Source: Marinobacter sp. JH2 (lineage in GTDB: Bacteria; Pseudomonadota; Gammaproteobacteria; Pseudomonadales; Oleiphilaceae). From it: a stretch of 64,000 bases of DNA. The stretch's first letter is position 1, and each line of letters starts with the position of its first letter. Shown here one piece after another: positions 53,950-63,741 of this stretch. The stretch covers positions 2,914,001 through 2,978,000 of the forward strand of contig NZ_CP037934.1 in assembly GCF_004353225.1 (NCBI RefSeq), written 5' to 3'. The notes below the pieces were generated by a model. The model made no database searches, had not been told where the DNA came from, and worked only from the letters and a program-made list of their open reading frames with translations. The translations under genes were made by a program, and so were the position numbers.

Positions 53950-56424
53950 TCACTTGGCCGGTCGTTTTTTGGTGCCTTGCTGTGCTTGCGCAGTCAGCGG
54001 GTCTTCCGGCCAAGGGTGCTTGGGGTAACGCCCTCGAGTGTCCTTACGCACCTCGGGGTATGCATTACGCCAGAAGCTGGCCAAATCTGCGGTGACCGCC
54101 AACGGCCGCTGGGCCGGTGATAGCAGATGAATAACCACCGGTACGCGGCCCCCGGCAACTTTGGGGGTTTCCGTCCAGCCAAATAACGCCTGCAGCTTGG
54201 CCGCCAGCACGGGACCGTTGTCGGCGCTGTAATCGAGGGTGACGCTCTGGCCGGTGGGTATCGTCAGCGCACGGGGGGCAAGTTCTTCCAACCGCTGTTG
54301 TTGTGGGTAATCCAGCAGTGTATTCAGCGCCTGAACCAGATTCAGACCGGTCAAATCGGTCCAACGTTTCATGCCTGTTAAATAAGGCGCCAGCCAAATT
54401 TCCAAGGTGTCCAGCAACGCAGAACCGCTGACATCTGGCCATTCGCCGGGATACTCTCCTGCCAGTAATCGCACTCGGGCGCACCATTGCCGGGCTGCTG
54501 GAATCCAAGGCAGGCTATCCCAACCTTTACGACGCACCGCGTCTAACAGTCCTTGCTGAAACAATTCTGGCGCAACCTGAGCCAAAGCCTTCTCAGCCAA
54601 CACTAAAGAACCCAGCATGCGAACTTTTCGCGCCACGACGGTGCCCCGTTTATCATCCCACAGGGCTTCTTCCCGATCCTCAATATGAGCCGCGAGGCCC
54701 TGCTCTAGGTCAGCAAGATCCACCGGTGTCGCCAAGTATATGGTCGCTTCCCGGGCTTTGCCGTCCAGATCGGCAGCGACCAACCACTCCTGGCGTGCCA
54801 AAGCGTCATCTTCCCGCAACACCGCACCTTTCCCGTTACTCAATTGGTAGCGGGGCGTACTGCCCGGTCTGCGGCGGGCAATGCGGTCAGGGTAGGCCTG
54901 CGCCAACACCCGGCCAACGTCGGTTTCGGTCGGCAACCCGGAAGCTGTTTCCCCTCGGTGAAGTCGTTTCGCTGCTTGTTTGATCGCGTTCAACCGCGCC
55001 ACATCTAGCCCGCGATGACCGCGTTCGCCGCGCAATACCCGGATGCGTTCGTGCAGATCCGCCCCGGAACCGGGGCCCAACAAATCCCGCTCTTCCAGCA
55101 GCGCGGCCAACTCAACCGCCAGTTGCCCCAACCCCAAAGCACGCCCTTTAAGCACCATGTGCGCCAAGCGCGGATGCATCCCCAGTTCCCGAGCGGCCTT
55201 GCCGTGGTCGGTTATGGCACCTTCGGCATCAAGCAAATCCAGCCACTGCAACAACGTGACCGCCTGCTGCCAGTGGGCGAGAGGCGGAGAGTCAATCCAC
55301 GCCACCTGATCAGGCGTACGAGCGCCCCATTGAGCCAACTCCAACACCAAAGGCGCCAGATCAGCTTCTTGAATCTCTGGCGGGGTAAAATCCGCCAGCC
55401 CAAACTGTTCGGATTCACTCCACAGCCGGTAGCACACACCCGGTTCGATACGCCCCGCCCGGCCTTTCCGTTGTTCTGCAGAAGCTTTGGAGACTCGGCC
55501 GGTCACCAAGCGAGTCATGCCGCTGTTAGGATTAAAAACCGCCCGACGCTGCTGGCCGGCATCAATCACCACCCGCACACCTTCAATGGTCAAACTGGTT
55601 TCAGCAATGGCGGTGGCCAACACAATCTTGCGCGCGCCCTCGGGGGCAGGTGATATGGCGCGGTCTTGTTCCTCGGATTTCAAATTGCCGTAGAGCGGGG
55701 CGAGCAAAACGTTGGCGGGTAACTGCCGCTGCAATTGCTGTTCGGCCCGCCGAATTTCACCAGCCCCCGGTAAAAACACCAGCACCGACCCGGTCTGATC
55801 CTGCAGAGCCTCCTGCACCACCGCCATCACCTGATCCACCACCCGGCCATTGCGTGGCAGCGGTCGGTACATCACGTCTACCGGAAACGCCCGGCCTTCA
55901 CTGCTGATCACTGGCACATCACCCAGCACTTTGGCAATTGGCGCGGTATCCAGAGTCGCCGACATCACCAGTATCCTAAGATCCTCCCGCAACGCCTGCT
56001 GGGTTTCCCGCACCAACGCCAAGCCCAGGTCGGCCTGCAGGGACCGCTCATGAAATTCATCGAAGAGCACGGCAGCGTAGTCTTCCAGCATGGGGTCGTT
56101 CTGAATCAGGCGCGTCAGAATGCCTTCGGTGACCACTTCAATCTTGGTGTTCGCAGAAACGTTGGTATCCAACCGGGTCCGGTAGCCTACAATCTGCCCC
56201 GGGGCTTGCCCCAACCGTTTCGCCATAAACCGCGCCGCGGATCTGGCCGCTAGCCGCCTGGGTTCCAACATCAGAATTTTTCGGTCATCCCGCCATTCGG
56301 CTTCCAACAACGCCAATGGCACCCTGGTGGTTTTACCGGCTCCCGGGGGGGCTTGCAGCAAGGCTGTGGTGCTTTGGTTCAGCGTTTGGGTTAGCTCTGG
56401 GAGTATGATTTCTATTGGGAGCAT
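53950..56424 (-). CDS. hrpB: ATP-dependent helicase HrpB
   Basis: 824-residue DEAH-box helicase. Walker A PPGAGKTTRVPLALLEAEW, motif DEFH in LFDEFHERSLQADLG, SAT in VMSATLDTAPI, and the later AEQRKGRAGRIEPGVCYRLW motif VI, then helicase-associated and HrpB-specific C-terminal domains. Length matches the family. Its biological role is poorly defined in most bacteria. Stand-alone gene. Confidence 0.95.
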   Translation of the reverse strand: MLPIEIILPELTQTLNQSTTALLQAPPGAGKTTRVPLALLEAEWRDDRKILMLEPRRLAARSAARFMAKRLGQAPGQIVGYRTRLDTNVSANTKIEVVTEGILTRLIQNDPMLEDYAAVLFDEFHERSLQADLGLALVRETQQALREDLRILVMSATLDTAPIAKVLGDVPVISSEGRAFPVDVMYRPLPRNGRVVDQVMAVVQEALQDQTGSVLVFLPGAGEIRRAEQQLQRQLPANVLLAPLYGNLKSEEQDRAISPAPEGARKIVLATAIAETSLTIEGVRVVIDAGQQRRAVFNPNSGMTRLVTGRVSKASAEQRKGRAGRIEPGVCYRLWSESEQFGLADFTPPEIQEADLAPLVLELAQWGARTPDQVAWIDSPPLAHWQQAVTLLQWLDLLDAEGAITDHGKAARELGMHPRLAHMVLKGRALGLGQLAVELAALLEERDLLGPGSGADLHERIRVLRGERGHRGLDVARLNAIKQAAKRLHRGETASGLPTETDVGRVLAQAYPDRIARRRPGSTPRYQLSNGKGAVLREDDALARQEWLVAADLDGKAREATIYLATPVDLADLEQGLAAHIEDREEALWDDKRGTVVARKVRMLGSLVLAEKALAQVAPELFQQGLLDAVRRKGWDSLPWIPAARQWCARVRLLAGEYPGEWPDVSGSALLDTLEIWLAPYLTGMKRWTDLTGLNLVQALNTLLDYPQQQRLEELAPRALTIPTGQSVTLDYSADNGPVLAAKLQALFGWTETPKVAGGRVPVVIHLLSPAQRPLAVTADLASFWRNAYPEVRKDTRGRYPKHPWPEDPLTAQAQQGTKKRPAK

Positions 56425-56511
56425 GGGCTGTTGTTGGGTTTAGCCTTTTGGTTTGGGGGTGGTGCGGAACGTTACCATGGTCGGGCTAAGGTTCCGTTGG
56501 CCAAGTTAAGC

Positions 56512-57714
56512 TCACGACCGAGAATGCCAAACCTCCGGGCGAGGCACAAAGAACGCAAACACCAATCCAAAGGCCAGTGCCGCTACACCAATCCCAAATG
56601 CAGATAACAACGTGCCACCGGCATCCAGCCACTGCTTGGTTAACCATGGGCCGACCATTTGGGTAAAGCCATACAACGCCACCATCGCTGCCGACAGCCT
56701 TGGCCCTTGATGCGGATGCAACGCACGGCCGGTTCTTTGGGTGAGTAAAACCGTCCCGACAAAGGTGCCACCCACCAGCACGGCACACAACACCAAACCA
56801 ACCGCGCCCGGCCAAACGACGGCCGCCAATACGCCCGCCAACTGGATGATGAAATTCAGTCTTAACGCTCGGAGATCGCCGATAACGGCACCGAGTTTGT
56901 TCCAGAACCACGGCGAAGGAATCGTCACGATGGCCACCAGCATCCAGGTGCCGTCTTGCAGAAAATGGTCGGCCGGTAATTCGAGGTTAGCCAGCAGCGG
57001 CAAAAAGGTCATGGGCAGGATGTATCCCAGGCCTGCGCCGGCGTAACTCAGGAACAGCGGCACACTGGCGCGATCCAGCAATGGCGTGGTGGTGATCGCT
57101 TTGCCGGAATCATCTTGCTCTCGAACGGGCACATCAAGCTTTCGCAGTTGCACAACGCCCCACCAGCCCAACGGGATAGATACCAACAGGGCAGGCCACC
57201 AGCGCTGCGCACCTTCAAGAGCATCGGCAGGGCCGGTCACCAAACCGCTGGATACCAAAAGTCCTGTACCCACACCGATATACACCAGCCCGCTCAGAGA
57301 CGCGCGGTTTCGTAGAACCAACCATTCCAGAATCAGGGCCGGGGCCTGAACGAAGATCACGCCATTGGCGACACCATTCACCCAGCGGACCACCGACATC
57401 ACCGTGAGATGGTCAGTTTGAGTCATGATCAGTGTCGTGATGACATGCACCGCCATGAACAACGGTAACAGGAAGCGGATCTGGTCGATCCGGTGCCAGC
57501 GAATAGCCAACAGGGCTCCCACCAGGTAACCCAAGTAGTTCCAGGTAGCCACCGCAGCGCCTTGGGACGCACTGATCTGGTTATCCGCCACCAAATAAGG
57601 CAACAAAGGCGTGTAGATAAATCGGCCAAGGGTATGTACCACCAACAGCAACAAACCGCCGGCCAATAACACGGTGAATAGCTGTTTGCTGGAAACCTGC
57701 GATGAGGAACTCAT
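56512..57714 (-). CDS. YbfB/YjiJ-family MFS transporter
   Basis: 400 residues with 12 membrane segments, opening LFTVLLAGGLLLLVVHTLGRFIYTPLLPYL across its first helix, ATWNYLGYLVGALLAIRWH in the second and VRWVNGVANGVIFVQAPALIL in the fourth, all typical of the YbfB group. Substrate unknown. Start ATG near 57714. Not linked to the cytochrome oxidase cluster by function. Confidence 0.88.
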   Translation of the reverse strand: MSSSSQVSSKQLFTVLLAGGLLLLVVHTLGRFIYTPLLPYLVADNQISASQGAAVATWNYLGYLVGALLAIRWHRIDQIRFLLPLFMAVHVITTLIMTQTDHLTVMSVVRWVNGVANGVIFVQAPALILEWLVLRNRASLSGLVYIGVGTGLLVSSGLVTGPADALEGAQRWWPALLVSIPLGWWGVVQLRKLDVPVREQDDSGKAITTTPLLDRASVPLFLSYAGAGLGYILPMTFLPLLANLELPADHFLQDGTWMLVAIVTIPSPWFWNKLGAVIGDLRALRLNFIIQLAGVLAAVVWPGAVGLVLCAVLVGGTFVGTVLLTQRTGRALHPHQGPRLSAAMVALYGFTQMVGPWLTKQWLDAGGTLLSAFGIGVAALAFGLVFAFFVPRPEVWHSRS

Positions 57715-57805
57715 GGTTAAGGCCCGACTATGCCAGAATTAGGTTATAGCCGCGGAGTATAAAATAGTCGGTTATCTGTGTCAGCTGGACTCTGCCCCAA
57801 TACGC

Positions 57806-58471
57806 TCAGGCACCCGCAGCTCTGGCATGATTTTCCTTGGCCCAGCTGTAAATCCGTTCAAACGCTTCCGCCAATTCTTTTGGCTTGTGCGGGGGCTGAA
57901 TCAAGGCCTGAAGTTTGCCATCCGGATTCAATAACGCAAAGTGACCGCTGTGATCCACCAGAAGCTGACCGTCTACTTCTCGGTGCACAAAGACCGCACT
58001 CAGGCTTTTCGCCAGCGCTCTTAGAGTGTCCAGGTCACCGGTCAGTCCGTGGAAATGTTCGCCAAAAAAGCCGGTATACGCTTTCAGGGTGTCCGGAGTG
58101 TCATGTTTTGGGTCTGCGGTCACCAGCAAATAATCCGGCTGTGGTAGCTCGGCAGACAGTAATTTATCGGTTTGACGCAGGTTCGCCATGGCCGCGGGGC
58201 AGATATCCGGGCAGTTGGTGTAGCCCACAAACACAAAGCTCCACCGGCCTTTCAAGTCGTCCCGAGTCACGGTTTTCCCTTGTTCATTAGTCAGGGTGAA
58301 TTCCGTCAACTCACGCGGCTGGTCGTACACATACGTGTTGTACTCGCTCAAGTCTGGCGCCGGTGCCGGTTCGCTGTTCGCCAGAAACACCTGGCGCCCT
58401 ACCGTTAAGCCGAAAACAAGAGCAACGATCAGAAACAACGCGATCAGCGTAATACGTAGCGAACGCCCCAT
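57806..58471 (-). CDS. SCO family copper chaperone
   Basis: 221 residues with one N-terminal membrane anchor (ITLIALFLIVALVFGLTVG) and a thioredoxin-fold domain. Copper-binding CXXXC in YTNCPDICPAAMANLR and the partner His in LLVDHSGHFALL are present. Delivers copper to the CuA site of cytochrome c oxidase subunit II. Last gene of the oxidase cluster, 35 bp after ctaB. Confidence 0.94.
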   Translation of the reverse strand: MGRSLRITLIALFLIVALVFGLTVGRQVFLANSEPAPAPDLSEYNTYVYDQPRELTEFTLTNEQGKTVTRDDLKGRWSFVFVGYTNCPDICPAAMANLRQTDKLLSAELPQPDYLLVTADPKHDTPDTLKAYTGFFGEHFHGLTGDLDTLRALAKSLSAVFVHREVDGQLLVDHSGHFALLNPDGKLQALIQPPHKPKELAEAFERIYSWAKENHARAAGA

Positions 58472-58506
58472 GAGGCCCCCTGTCAGATAAGTGTTATGCC
58501 CAGTGC

Positions 58507-59424
58507 TCAGAAAAAGACGAAATGATCCACCAGCAGCACCACAAACAACGCCATCAGATAAACGATGGAATATTTGAAGGTGTCCATGGCTACCCGGCGA
58601 TCATCGCCTTTCAGCAAACGAATGGCATATTGCAGGAACCGTAAGCCTAAAACCAGAGCGCCCACCAAGTAGATGCCTCCCGACATGCCGGTAGCGAACG
58701 GTAGTAGGCTAACCACCAACAGCATGACGGTATACAACACAATGTGCAGTTCGGTGTATTTGTTGCCGTGAGTGACTGGCAGCATCGGTATCCCTGCTTT
58801 GGCATATTCTTCTTTTCGGTGAATGGCTAATGCCCAAAAATGCGGAGGGGTCCAGGCAAAAATAATCAACACCAGCAGCAACGCATGTCCTTCCACCTGC
58901 CCGGTTACCGCAGTCCAGCCCAGCAAGGGCGGCATGGCCCCCGCAAGGCCGCCGATGGTTATATTCTGCGGCGTAGCGCGTTTCAAGAACAAGGTATAAA
59001 TACCGGCGTAGCCCACCAAGGAGGCCAGAGTGAGCCAGGCCGTAAGCTCGTTCACCTGCCACATGAGCACGATCATTCCCACCGCCGCCAACACCACAGC
59101 AAACAGAATCGCGTCAAAGGGAGCTATCCGGCCTGTGGCAACCGGGCGCTTGCGGGTGCGAGCCATAACGGTATCGATTTTCTGATCCACTACGTGATTA
59201 ACCACGGCCGCCGCGCCGGCCAAAAAAGCAATGCCGAGATTACCAAACAACAGAACGCCCCAGCCCGGTACACCCGGGGCCGCCAGCAACATGCCGATCA
59301 GAGAGGTCAGAATCATCAATGCCACCACACGTGGCTTGGTGAGTTCCAGATAATCGCGCCACGAGATGTGTGTTACTGAGCCCGTAGATTCTTGCACCGG
59401 CAGTGCTTTCGCTTGCTCACTCAT
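58507..59424 (-). CDS. ctaB: Protohaem IX farnesyltransferase (haem O synthase)
   Basis: 305 residues from the ATG at 59424 (GGGAGGT before it). UbiA fold with nine helices; the two acidic motifs are NHVVDQKIDTVMARTRKRP and YAGIYTLFLKR-side GWTAVTGQ region. Farnesylates haem B to haem O for the aa3-type oxidase. Its ATG overlaps the ctaA stop by four bases, so haem O and haem A synthesis are co-translated. Confidence 0.95.
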   Translation of the reverse strand: MSEQAKALPVQESTGSVTHISWRDYLELTKPRVVALMILTSLIGMLLAAPGVPGWGVLLFGNLGIAFLAGAAAVVNHVVDQKIDTVMARTRKRPVATGRIAPFDAILFAVVLAAVGMIVLMWQVNELTAWLTLASLVGYAGIYTLFLKRATPQNITIGGLAGAMPPLLGWTAVTGQVEGHALLLVLIIFAWTPPHFWALAIHRKEEYAKAGIPMLPVTHGNKYTELHIVLYTVMLLVVSLLPFATGMSGGIYLVGALVLGLRFLQYAIRLLKGDDRRVAMDTFKYSIVYLMALFVVLLVDHFVFF

Positions 59425-60518
59425 GCCGTTACCTCCCGAGTTATGGTTGTTGTATGGGATGCCATCGCTGTATTTGAATGCGGTAACTGGAAATGCCGCC
59501 AAATCAGGTTAATCATCGACAGCAGTAGCCCGGCTCCCATGGCGTTATGAGCCACCGCAATGCCGAGCGGAATATGCAACCAGACGTTAGCCAATCCCAG
59601 ACTGAACTGAAGCGCCAGAACGCAGGCCACCAGCATGATGCTGCGGTTCAGACCACTGCTGCCCCGATGCCGCCAAAGACGAGCTAACAGCAGCCCCAAG
59701 TAGAGCAACACAATCATAGCCCCCATTCGATGGGTCACATGAATGGCGATACGGCCATCATCTGTCAGTTGCCCGCCCAGATAATTCGGCCCCACCTGCT
59801 GCGCAATATCGAATCCATGTTGGAAATCCATGCCGTCCGGCCACCACTGACCTTGGCAGGTCGGTAGATCTGTACAGGCCACCGCCGCGTAATTCGCGGC
59901 CGTCCATGCGCCCAAGGCAATCTGTAGCACAACCAAAAACAAGCCACCGTATAGCCATGGACGAAGTTTGGTGAGGCTGGCTGCCACTCGCCCCGCCGCC
60001 AGATTCTGAATGCCTGCGCTCTTGCGTAGTCTTAGATTCAAAAGGAGCAATAAGCTAAGCGTGGTAAATCCACCCAACAAATGCAGCGCTACCACTTGCG
60101 GCCAGAGTTTCAGGGTAACCGTCCACATGCCAAAAGCGCCTTGCAGCACAATGAAACCCGCGATGAACAACGGCAACCGCAAAGGCAAACGTTCGCGACG
60201 ATGGCGAATAGCCGCAATGGCCAAGCCAAAAACTATCAGCCCCAAGGTACCAGCGGCGTATCGATGGATCATTTCTGGCCAGCCTTTGGCAACGTCCACG
60301 GGGGTATCGGGGAAACGCGCGTTCGCGATGGCGATGTTGGTTTCGCCTTGGGGCACTGTCAGAAAGCCGTAACAGCCGGGCCAGTCCGGGCAGCCCAGGC
60401 CAGCATGTACCAAGCGCGTCCATGCCCCCAGCATGATCACAACCACCGCCAGTGCGCAGGCCAATGTGGACCAAGCAACCAGTTTTCGGGCCAAGGCCTC
60501 GGTTGAAGTCTGGTTCAC
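59421..60518 (-). CDS. ctaA: Haem A synthase, COX15/CtaA family
   Basis: 365 residues from the GTG at 60518 with GGAGG eight bases before; a TTG 24 bases earlier is less supported. Eight membrane helices in two four-helix halves, with conserved His in MIHRYAAGTLG, VALHLLGGFTTLSLLL, IHVTHRMGAMIVLLYLG and VAHNAMGAGLLLS, the haem ligand set of the family. Converts haem O to haem A. Four-base overlap with ctaB. Confidence 0.95.
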   Translation of the reverse strand: MNQTSTEALARKLVAWSTLACALAVVVIMLGAWTRLVHAGLGCPDWPGCYGFLTVPQGETNIAIANARFPDTPVDVAKGWPEMIHRYAAGTLGLIVFGLAIAAIRHRRERLPLRLPLFIAGFIVLQGAFGMWTVTLKLWPQVVALHLLGGFTTLSLLLLLNLRLRKSAGIQNLAAGRVAASLTKLRPWLYGGLFLVVLQIALGAWTAANYAAVACTDLPTCQGQWWPDGMDFQHGFDIAQQVGPNYLGGQLTDDGRIAIHVTHRMGAMIVLLYLGLLLARLWRHRGSSGLNRSIMLVACVLALQFSLGLANVWLHIPLGIAVAHNAMGAGLLLSMINLIWRHFQLPHSNTAMASHTTTITREVTA

Positions 60519-60534
60519 CGCATCGCCCTCCCGG

Positions 60535-61176
60535 TTAGCCAATCTGCGATAACTTCAGCAGTTGCTTGATGTCTTTCAGCATCTGTTTTCCGGTGTGTTC
60601 GGTGCCATAATGCATCATGACATTACCAAAGGGATCAACTAGCAAGATACGGGGCTCTTTGGCTGGATTAACACCCTCCGGCCAGGCCGGCGTGTTGCCT
60701 GGCATCAGCGTCAGCCGTTCCATACGTTGATATTCCTGCTCCCAGCGCGCATCCAGCGCTGCAGGCATCGCGCCCAACCAAGCGGCACGGCTGACTCGCG
60801 CAGCCTCTTTGCCGAGGGCAATGTTCACTTGCCGCGCCAAGTACAGCAATTGCTCACAATCGTCAGTGCAATTGGACGCTGTCACCAGCATTAACCACTC
60901 GGGATCCGTTTTATCAGAACCAAATCGATCGGCTAACGGCTCCCCAGTATGAGTTTCAAGGCTCAATACCTGTACCGGAACCACCGGCTGCAACAGCTCA
61001 CCACTGTTCGTGTGACCGGCCGGGTTCAGCCAACCGGTGTAAAACATGATGGTTGCCAGCACCATAGGCCCAAAGCCCACAGCAAACAGCAGAATCGCTG
61101 TGCGCCGGCCACGTCGAGTTTGTTCGGGGCTAGGGGTTTCTCGACCACTCATGGAGTCAGCCGTTGTCGTTGTCAT
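60535..61176 (-). CDS. SCO-like membrane-anchored thioredoxin-fold protein in the oxidase cluster
   Basis: 213 residues: cytosolic N-terminus with basic GRRTAI, one membrane helix (ILLFAVGFGPMVLATIMFY), and a periplasmic domain. It has ASNCTDDCEQLLYLARQ, a CX3C at the position of the SCO copper motif, and a C-terminal ILLVDPFGNVMMHYG strand typical of SCO/thioredoxin folds, but no His equivalent that I can place. A homologue sits at this point in Pseudomonas clusters. Likely a redox or copper factor for oxidase assembly. Confidence 0.75.
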   Translation of the reverse strand: MTTTTADSMSGRETPSPEQTRRGRRTAILLFAVGFGPMVLATIMFYTGWLNPAGHTNSGELLQPVVPVQVLSLETHTGEPLADRFGSDKTDPEWLMLVTASNCTDDCEQLLYLARQVNIALGKEAARVSRAAWLGAMPAALDARWEQEYQRMERLTLMPGNTPAWPEGVNPAKEPRILLVDPFGNVMMHYGTEHTGKQMLKDIKQLLKLSQIG

Positions 61177-61209
61177 GATCGGCTCCTGTCTTTCAGGCTT
61201 TCTTTATTG

Positions 61210-61911
61210 TTATGTCTCGCTACGCCTATAACTCGCTACTACAGTCAATATAGTCAGCACTGCGGCAAGCGCAAACCATTGCACCGCATATCCATAATGA
61301 GTTTGTGGTCCCATCACATCCGGAACCCTGTCGGCGCGATAGGCTCCGGGTTGTTTTGGGTCAGAGAGCATGACCGTCATCGGAGCGGGTTCGCGCACGA
61401 AGTCGGCAACCTTGGTTTTCGGCAATGCTTGCACTCGTTTCGGCCAACCGGCTTCGGATGAGTTTACTTCGGCCAAGACCGGGGGTTCCGGGTACTCCGC
61501 CAAACGGCCTTCCAATGTGAGAAGTTCATCAGGGGTTTCAACCATCGGCAACAGATCTCGGGTTCGCAGGCCCGGCACCCAGCCTCGATTGACCACGACG
61601 GCGGGCCCTTCCAGCGGCCGAAATAGCGTTAGCACCTCATAACCGGGCATTCCGTCTCGGGTACGGTTATCCAACAACCAGCTTTGCTTATCGTAAAACC
61701 CCGTCAGATAGACCGGCAAACCGGGTTGTAAATCACCCGTCACAACTTCCGCCCAAGGCCTATCGCTCGCTCGTTGTTGCCATACTTGCAACAAAGTTTG
61801 CTTTTCATCAGCCCGGTTCAATTGCCAGATGCCCAGACTCAATAGTAGTGGCAGGAGTAACCCGCTGAAAACAAGCAAACGCCAATCAAAATGCCATCGG
61901 CGATCTATCAA
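61210..61911 (-). CDS. SURF1 family cytochrome oxidase assembly protein
   Basis: 233 residues with two flanking membrane helices (LLVFSGLLLPLLLSLGIWQL near the N-terminus and YAVQWFALAAVLTILTVVA near the C-terminus) and the SURF1 periplasmic domain (WLLDNRTRDGMPGYEVLTLF, VVNRGWVPG, GPQTHYGYAVQW). Assists haem A insertion into oxidase subunit I. Starts with TTG at 61911. 33 bp before the SCO-like gene. Confidence 0.93.
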   Translation of the reverse strand: MIDRRWHFDWRLLVFSGLLLPLLLSLGIWQLNRADEKQTLLQVWQQRASDRPWAEVVTGDLQPGLPVYLTGFYDKQSWLLDNRTRDGMPGYEVLTLFRPLEGPAVVVNRGWVPGLRTRDLLPMVETPDELLTLEGRLAEYPEPPVLAEVNSSEAGWPKRVQALPKTKVADFVREPAPMTVMLSDPKQPGAYRADRVPDVMGPQTHYGYAVQWFALAAVLTILTVVASYRRSET

Positions 61912-62005
61912 AACGGCCTACCTATGCTTTGCTATAGTGAAGATAAGGCGAGGGGCTAAACCTCTTCCGCCAATGCCAAAACAACCAATAACAACGGGAT
62001 CCCCC

Positions 62006-62209
62006 ATGCTTAAAATCGCCATCGTCATACTGCTGTTTGCCGTCATCGCGAGCTTGTTCAGCGGTCTGTTTTTCTTGATCCACGATGGCGGCAAAACCCG
62101 GCGAGTGGTGAACTCCCTGGCGGTCCGGGTTGCCTTAAGCGTAATGTTGCTCGTCCTGTTATTGATCGCGCTCTGGTCCGGTTCGATTACCCTCAACCCG
62201 ACACCGTAA
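62006..62209 (+). CDS. DUF2909 twin-transmembrane protein
   Basis: 67 residues, two membrane helices (MLKIAIVILLFAVIASLFSG and VRVALSVMLLVLLLIALW) joined by a loop with HDGGKTRRVV, the DUF2909 pattern. It starts at the ATG 62006. It lies on the plus strand between coxC and SURF1, which are on the minus strand; the same inverted placement is known in Pseudomonas. Likely an oxidase-linked small membrane protein of unknown role. Confidence 0.85.
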   Translation: MLKIAIVILLFAVIASLFSGLFFLIHDGGKTRRVVNSLAVRVALSVMLLVLLLIALWSGSITLNPTP

Positions 62210-62222
62210 TCGACTCCGGCGC

Positions 62223-63110
62223 TCAAAGTACGTAAACAAACACGAACAACCCTAGCCAAACCACATCCACAAAGTGCCAATACCAAGATGCGGCTTCAAA
62301 GCCGAAATGGTTGTCTTCGGTAAAGTGGCCTTTGGAGATCCTGATCAGCATGACCGCCAGCATAATGGTACCCAACAGCACGTGTGCCCCGTGAAACCCG
62401 GTCAGCATGTAGAAGGTGCTGCCGTATATTCCGGACTGCAGAGTTAGGTCTAGGTCACTGTAGGCATGGGCATATTCGTATCCCTGTACGAACAAAAACA
62501 CCACGGCCAGTGCCAGCGTCAGACCCAGCCACAATTTCACTTTGGCCCGATTACCGGCTTTAAGCGCATGGTGGGCTATGGTCACCGTAAAAGAAGACGT
62601 AACCAGCAAAAGGGTATTCACCAACGGAAGTCCCCAAGGGCCAACGACTTCTTTAGGCCCCCGATAGGCCTCCGGGTCCGGGTTATTTACCAAAGGCCAG
62701 CTGGCCTGAAAGCCTTCCCAGAGCATGTTGGTGCTGCCTTTGTCCCCCTCGCCACCCAACCAGGGCACGACAAACATTCGAACGTAAAAAAGCGCGCCGA
62801 AGAACGCGGCAAAGAACATCACCTCAGAGAAAATGAACCAACTCATACCCCAACGGAACGAACGGTCCATCTGATCGCTGTACAAGCCAGCCCGGCTTTC
62901 ACGAATCACACTGCCGAACCAACCGAACAGCATGTAAGCCATAATCAATGCGCCAATCCAGAACATCACCCATGAGCCGGTGGTACTTTCACCTTGATTG
63001 CCATTGACCATGATTGATGCGGCACCGTAGAGGGTGACCCCAAGGCCAACGGTGGCGACAATAGGCCACTTACTCTGTTCGGGAACGTAGTAGGTCTGGT
63101 GATCCGCCAT
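62223..63110 (-). CDS. coxC: Cytochrome c oxidase subunit III
   Basis: 295 residues, seven membrane helices. Typical blocks are RWGMSWFIFSEVMFFAAFFG, LLVTSSFTVTIAHHALKAG, GFHGAHVLLGTIMLAVMLIR and the final FEAASWYWHFVDVVWLGLF. GGAGAG precedes the ATG. Part of the aa3-type oxidase in the inner membrane; lies between ctaG and SURF1. Confidence 0.96.
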   Translation of the reverse strand: MADHQTYYVPEQSKWPIVATVGLGVTLYGAASIMVNGNQGESTTGSWVMFWIGALIMAYMLFGWFGSVIRESRAGLYSDQMDRSFRWGMSWFIFSEVMFFAAFFGALFYVRMFVVPWLGGEGDKGSTNMLWEGFQASWPLVNNPDPEAYRGPKEVVGPWGLPLVNTLLLVTSSFTVTIAHHALKAGNRAKVKLWLGLTLALAVVFLFVQGYEYAHAYSDLDLTLQSGIYGSTFYMLTGFHGAHVLLGTIMLAVMLIRISKGHFTEDNHFGFEAASWYWHFVDVVWLGLFVFVYVL

Positions 63111-63126
63111 AGTACTCTCCGATGGC

Positions 63127-63717
63127 TTAGCCGTTATTGTTGGTTATTGTGTCTGCCGTTGCAGGGCCAGAAACTTCCACGGGCTTACCCTGATCGTACA
63201 GGGTGTAAGACAACGTCAGCTTGGTGATGTGTTCAGGCAACTCTGGGTCCACGATAAAAACCAGCGGCATCTCCACGCTTTCGCCAGCCTCCAGTGGCTG
63301 CTGGTTGAAGCAAAAGCACTCGGTCTTGTGGAAATACAGAGTGCCTTCCGAGGGTGACAGGCTGGGCACTGCTTGCCCCACCATGTCATTGCCGGTGGGA
63401 TTGGCCGCAAAGAACTTCACGGTCATCGGTTCACCGGGGTGGACCATCACACTGCGCACCACTGGCCGGAACTCCCAGCTCATACCGGGGCCATTACTGG
63501 CCAGAAACTGAACGGTAACCGTTCGATTCTCATCCACCTGTTCACTGGTTCCCGCTTCATAGCGGCCACTGGTTTTGCCGTTTATTCCGGTGATGTCACA
63601 AAACACGTCATACAAAGGAACCAGGGCAAATCCAAACGCGAACATACCCACCACGCCGGCCATGCACCAGGCAATGACCCGGCTGTTACTGCGCTTGCCT
63701 TGCTGCTGATCAGCCAT
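63127..63717 (-). CDS. ctaG: Cytochrome c oxidase assembly protein CtaG/Cox11
   Basis: 196 residues with one N-terminal membrane helix (AWCMAGVVGMFAFGFALVPLYDVFC) and a periplasmic immunoglobulin-like domain. The copper ligands of Cox11 are seen in KTECFCFNQQPLEAGE and CDITGINGKT. Delivers copper to the CuB site of subunit I. Directly follows ctaD. Confidence 0.96.
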   Translation of the reverse strand: MADQQQGKRSNSRVIAWCMAGVVGMFAFGFALVPLYDVFCDITGINGKTSGRYEAGTSEQVDENRTVTVQFLASNGPGMSWEFRPVVRSVMVHPGEPMTVKFFAANPTGNDMVGQAVPSLSPSEGTLYFHKTECFCFNQQPLEAGESVEMPLVFIVDPELPEHITKLTLSYTLYDQGKPVEVSGPATADTITNNNG

Positions 63718-63741
63718 GACAAAACTCCCGGTTACTTCACT

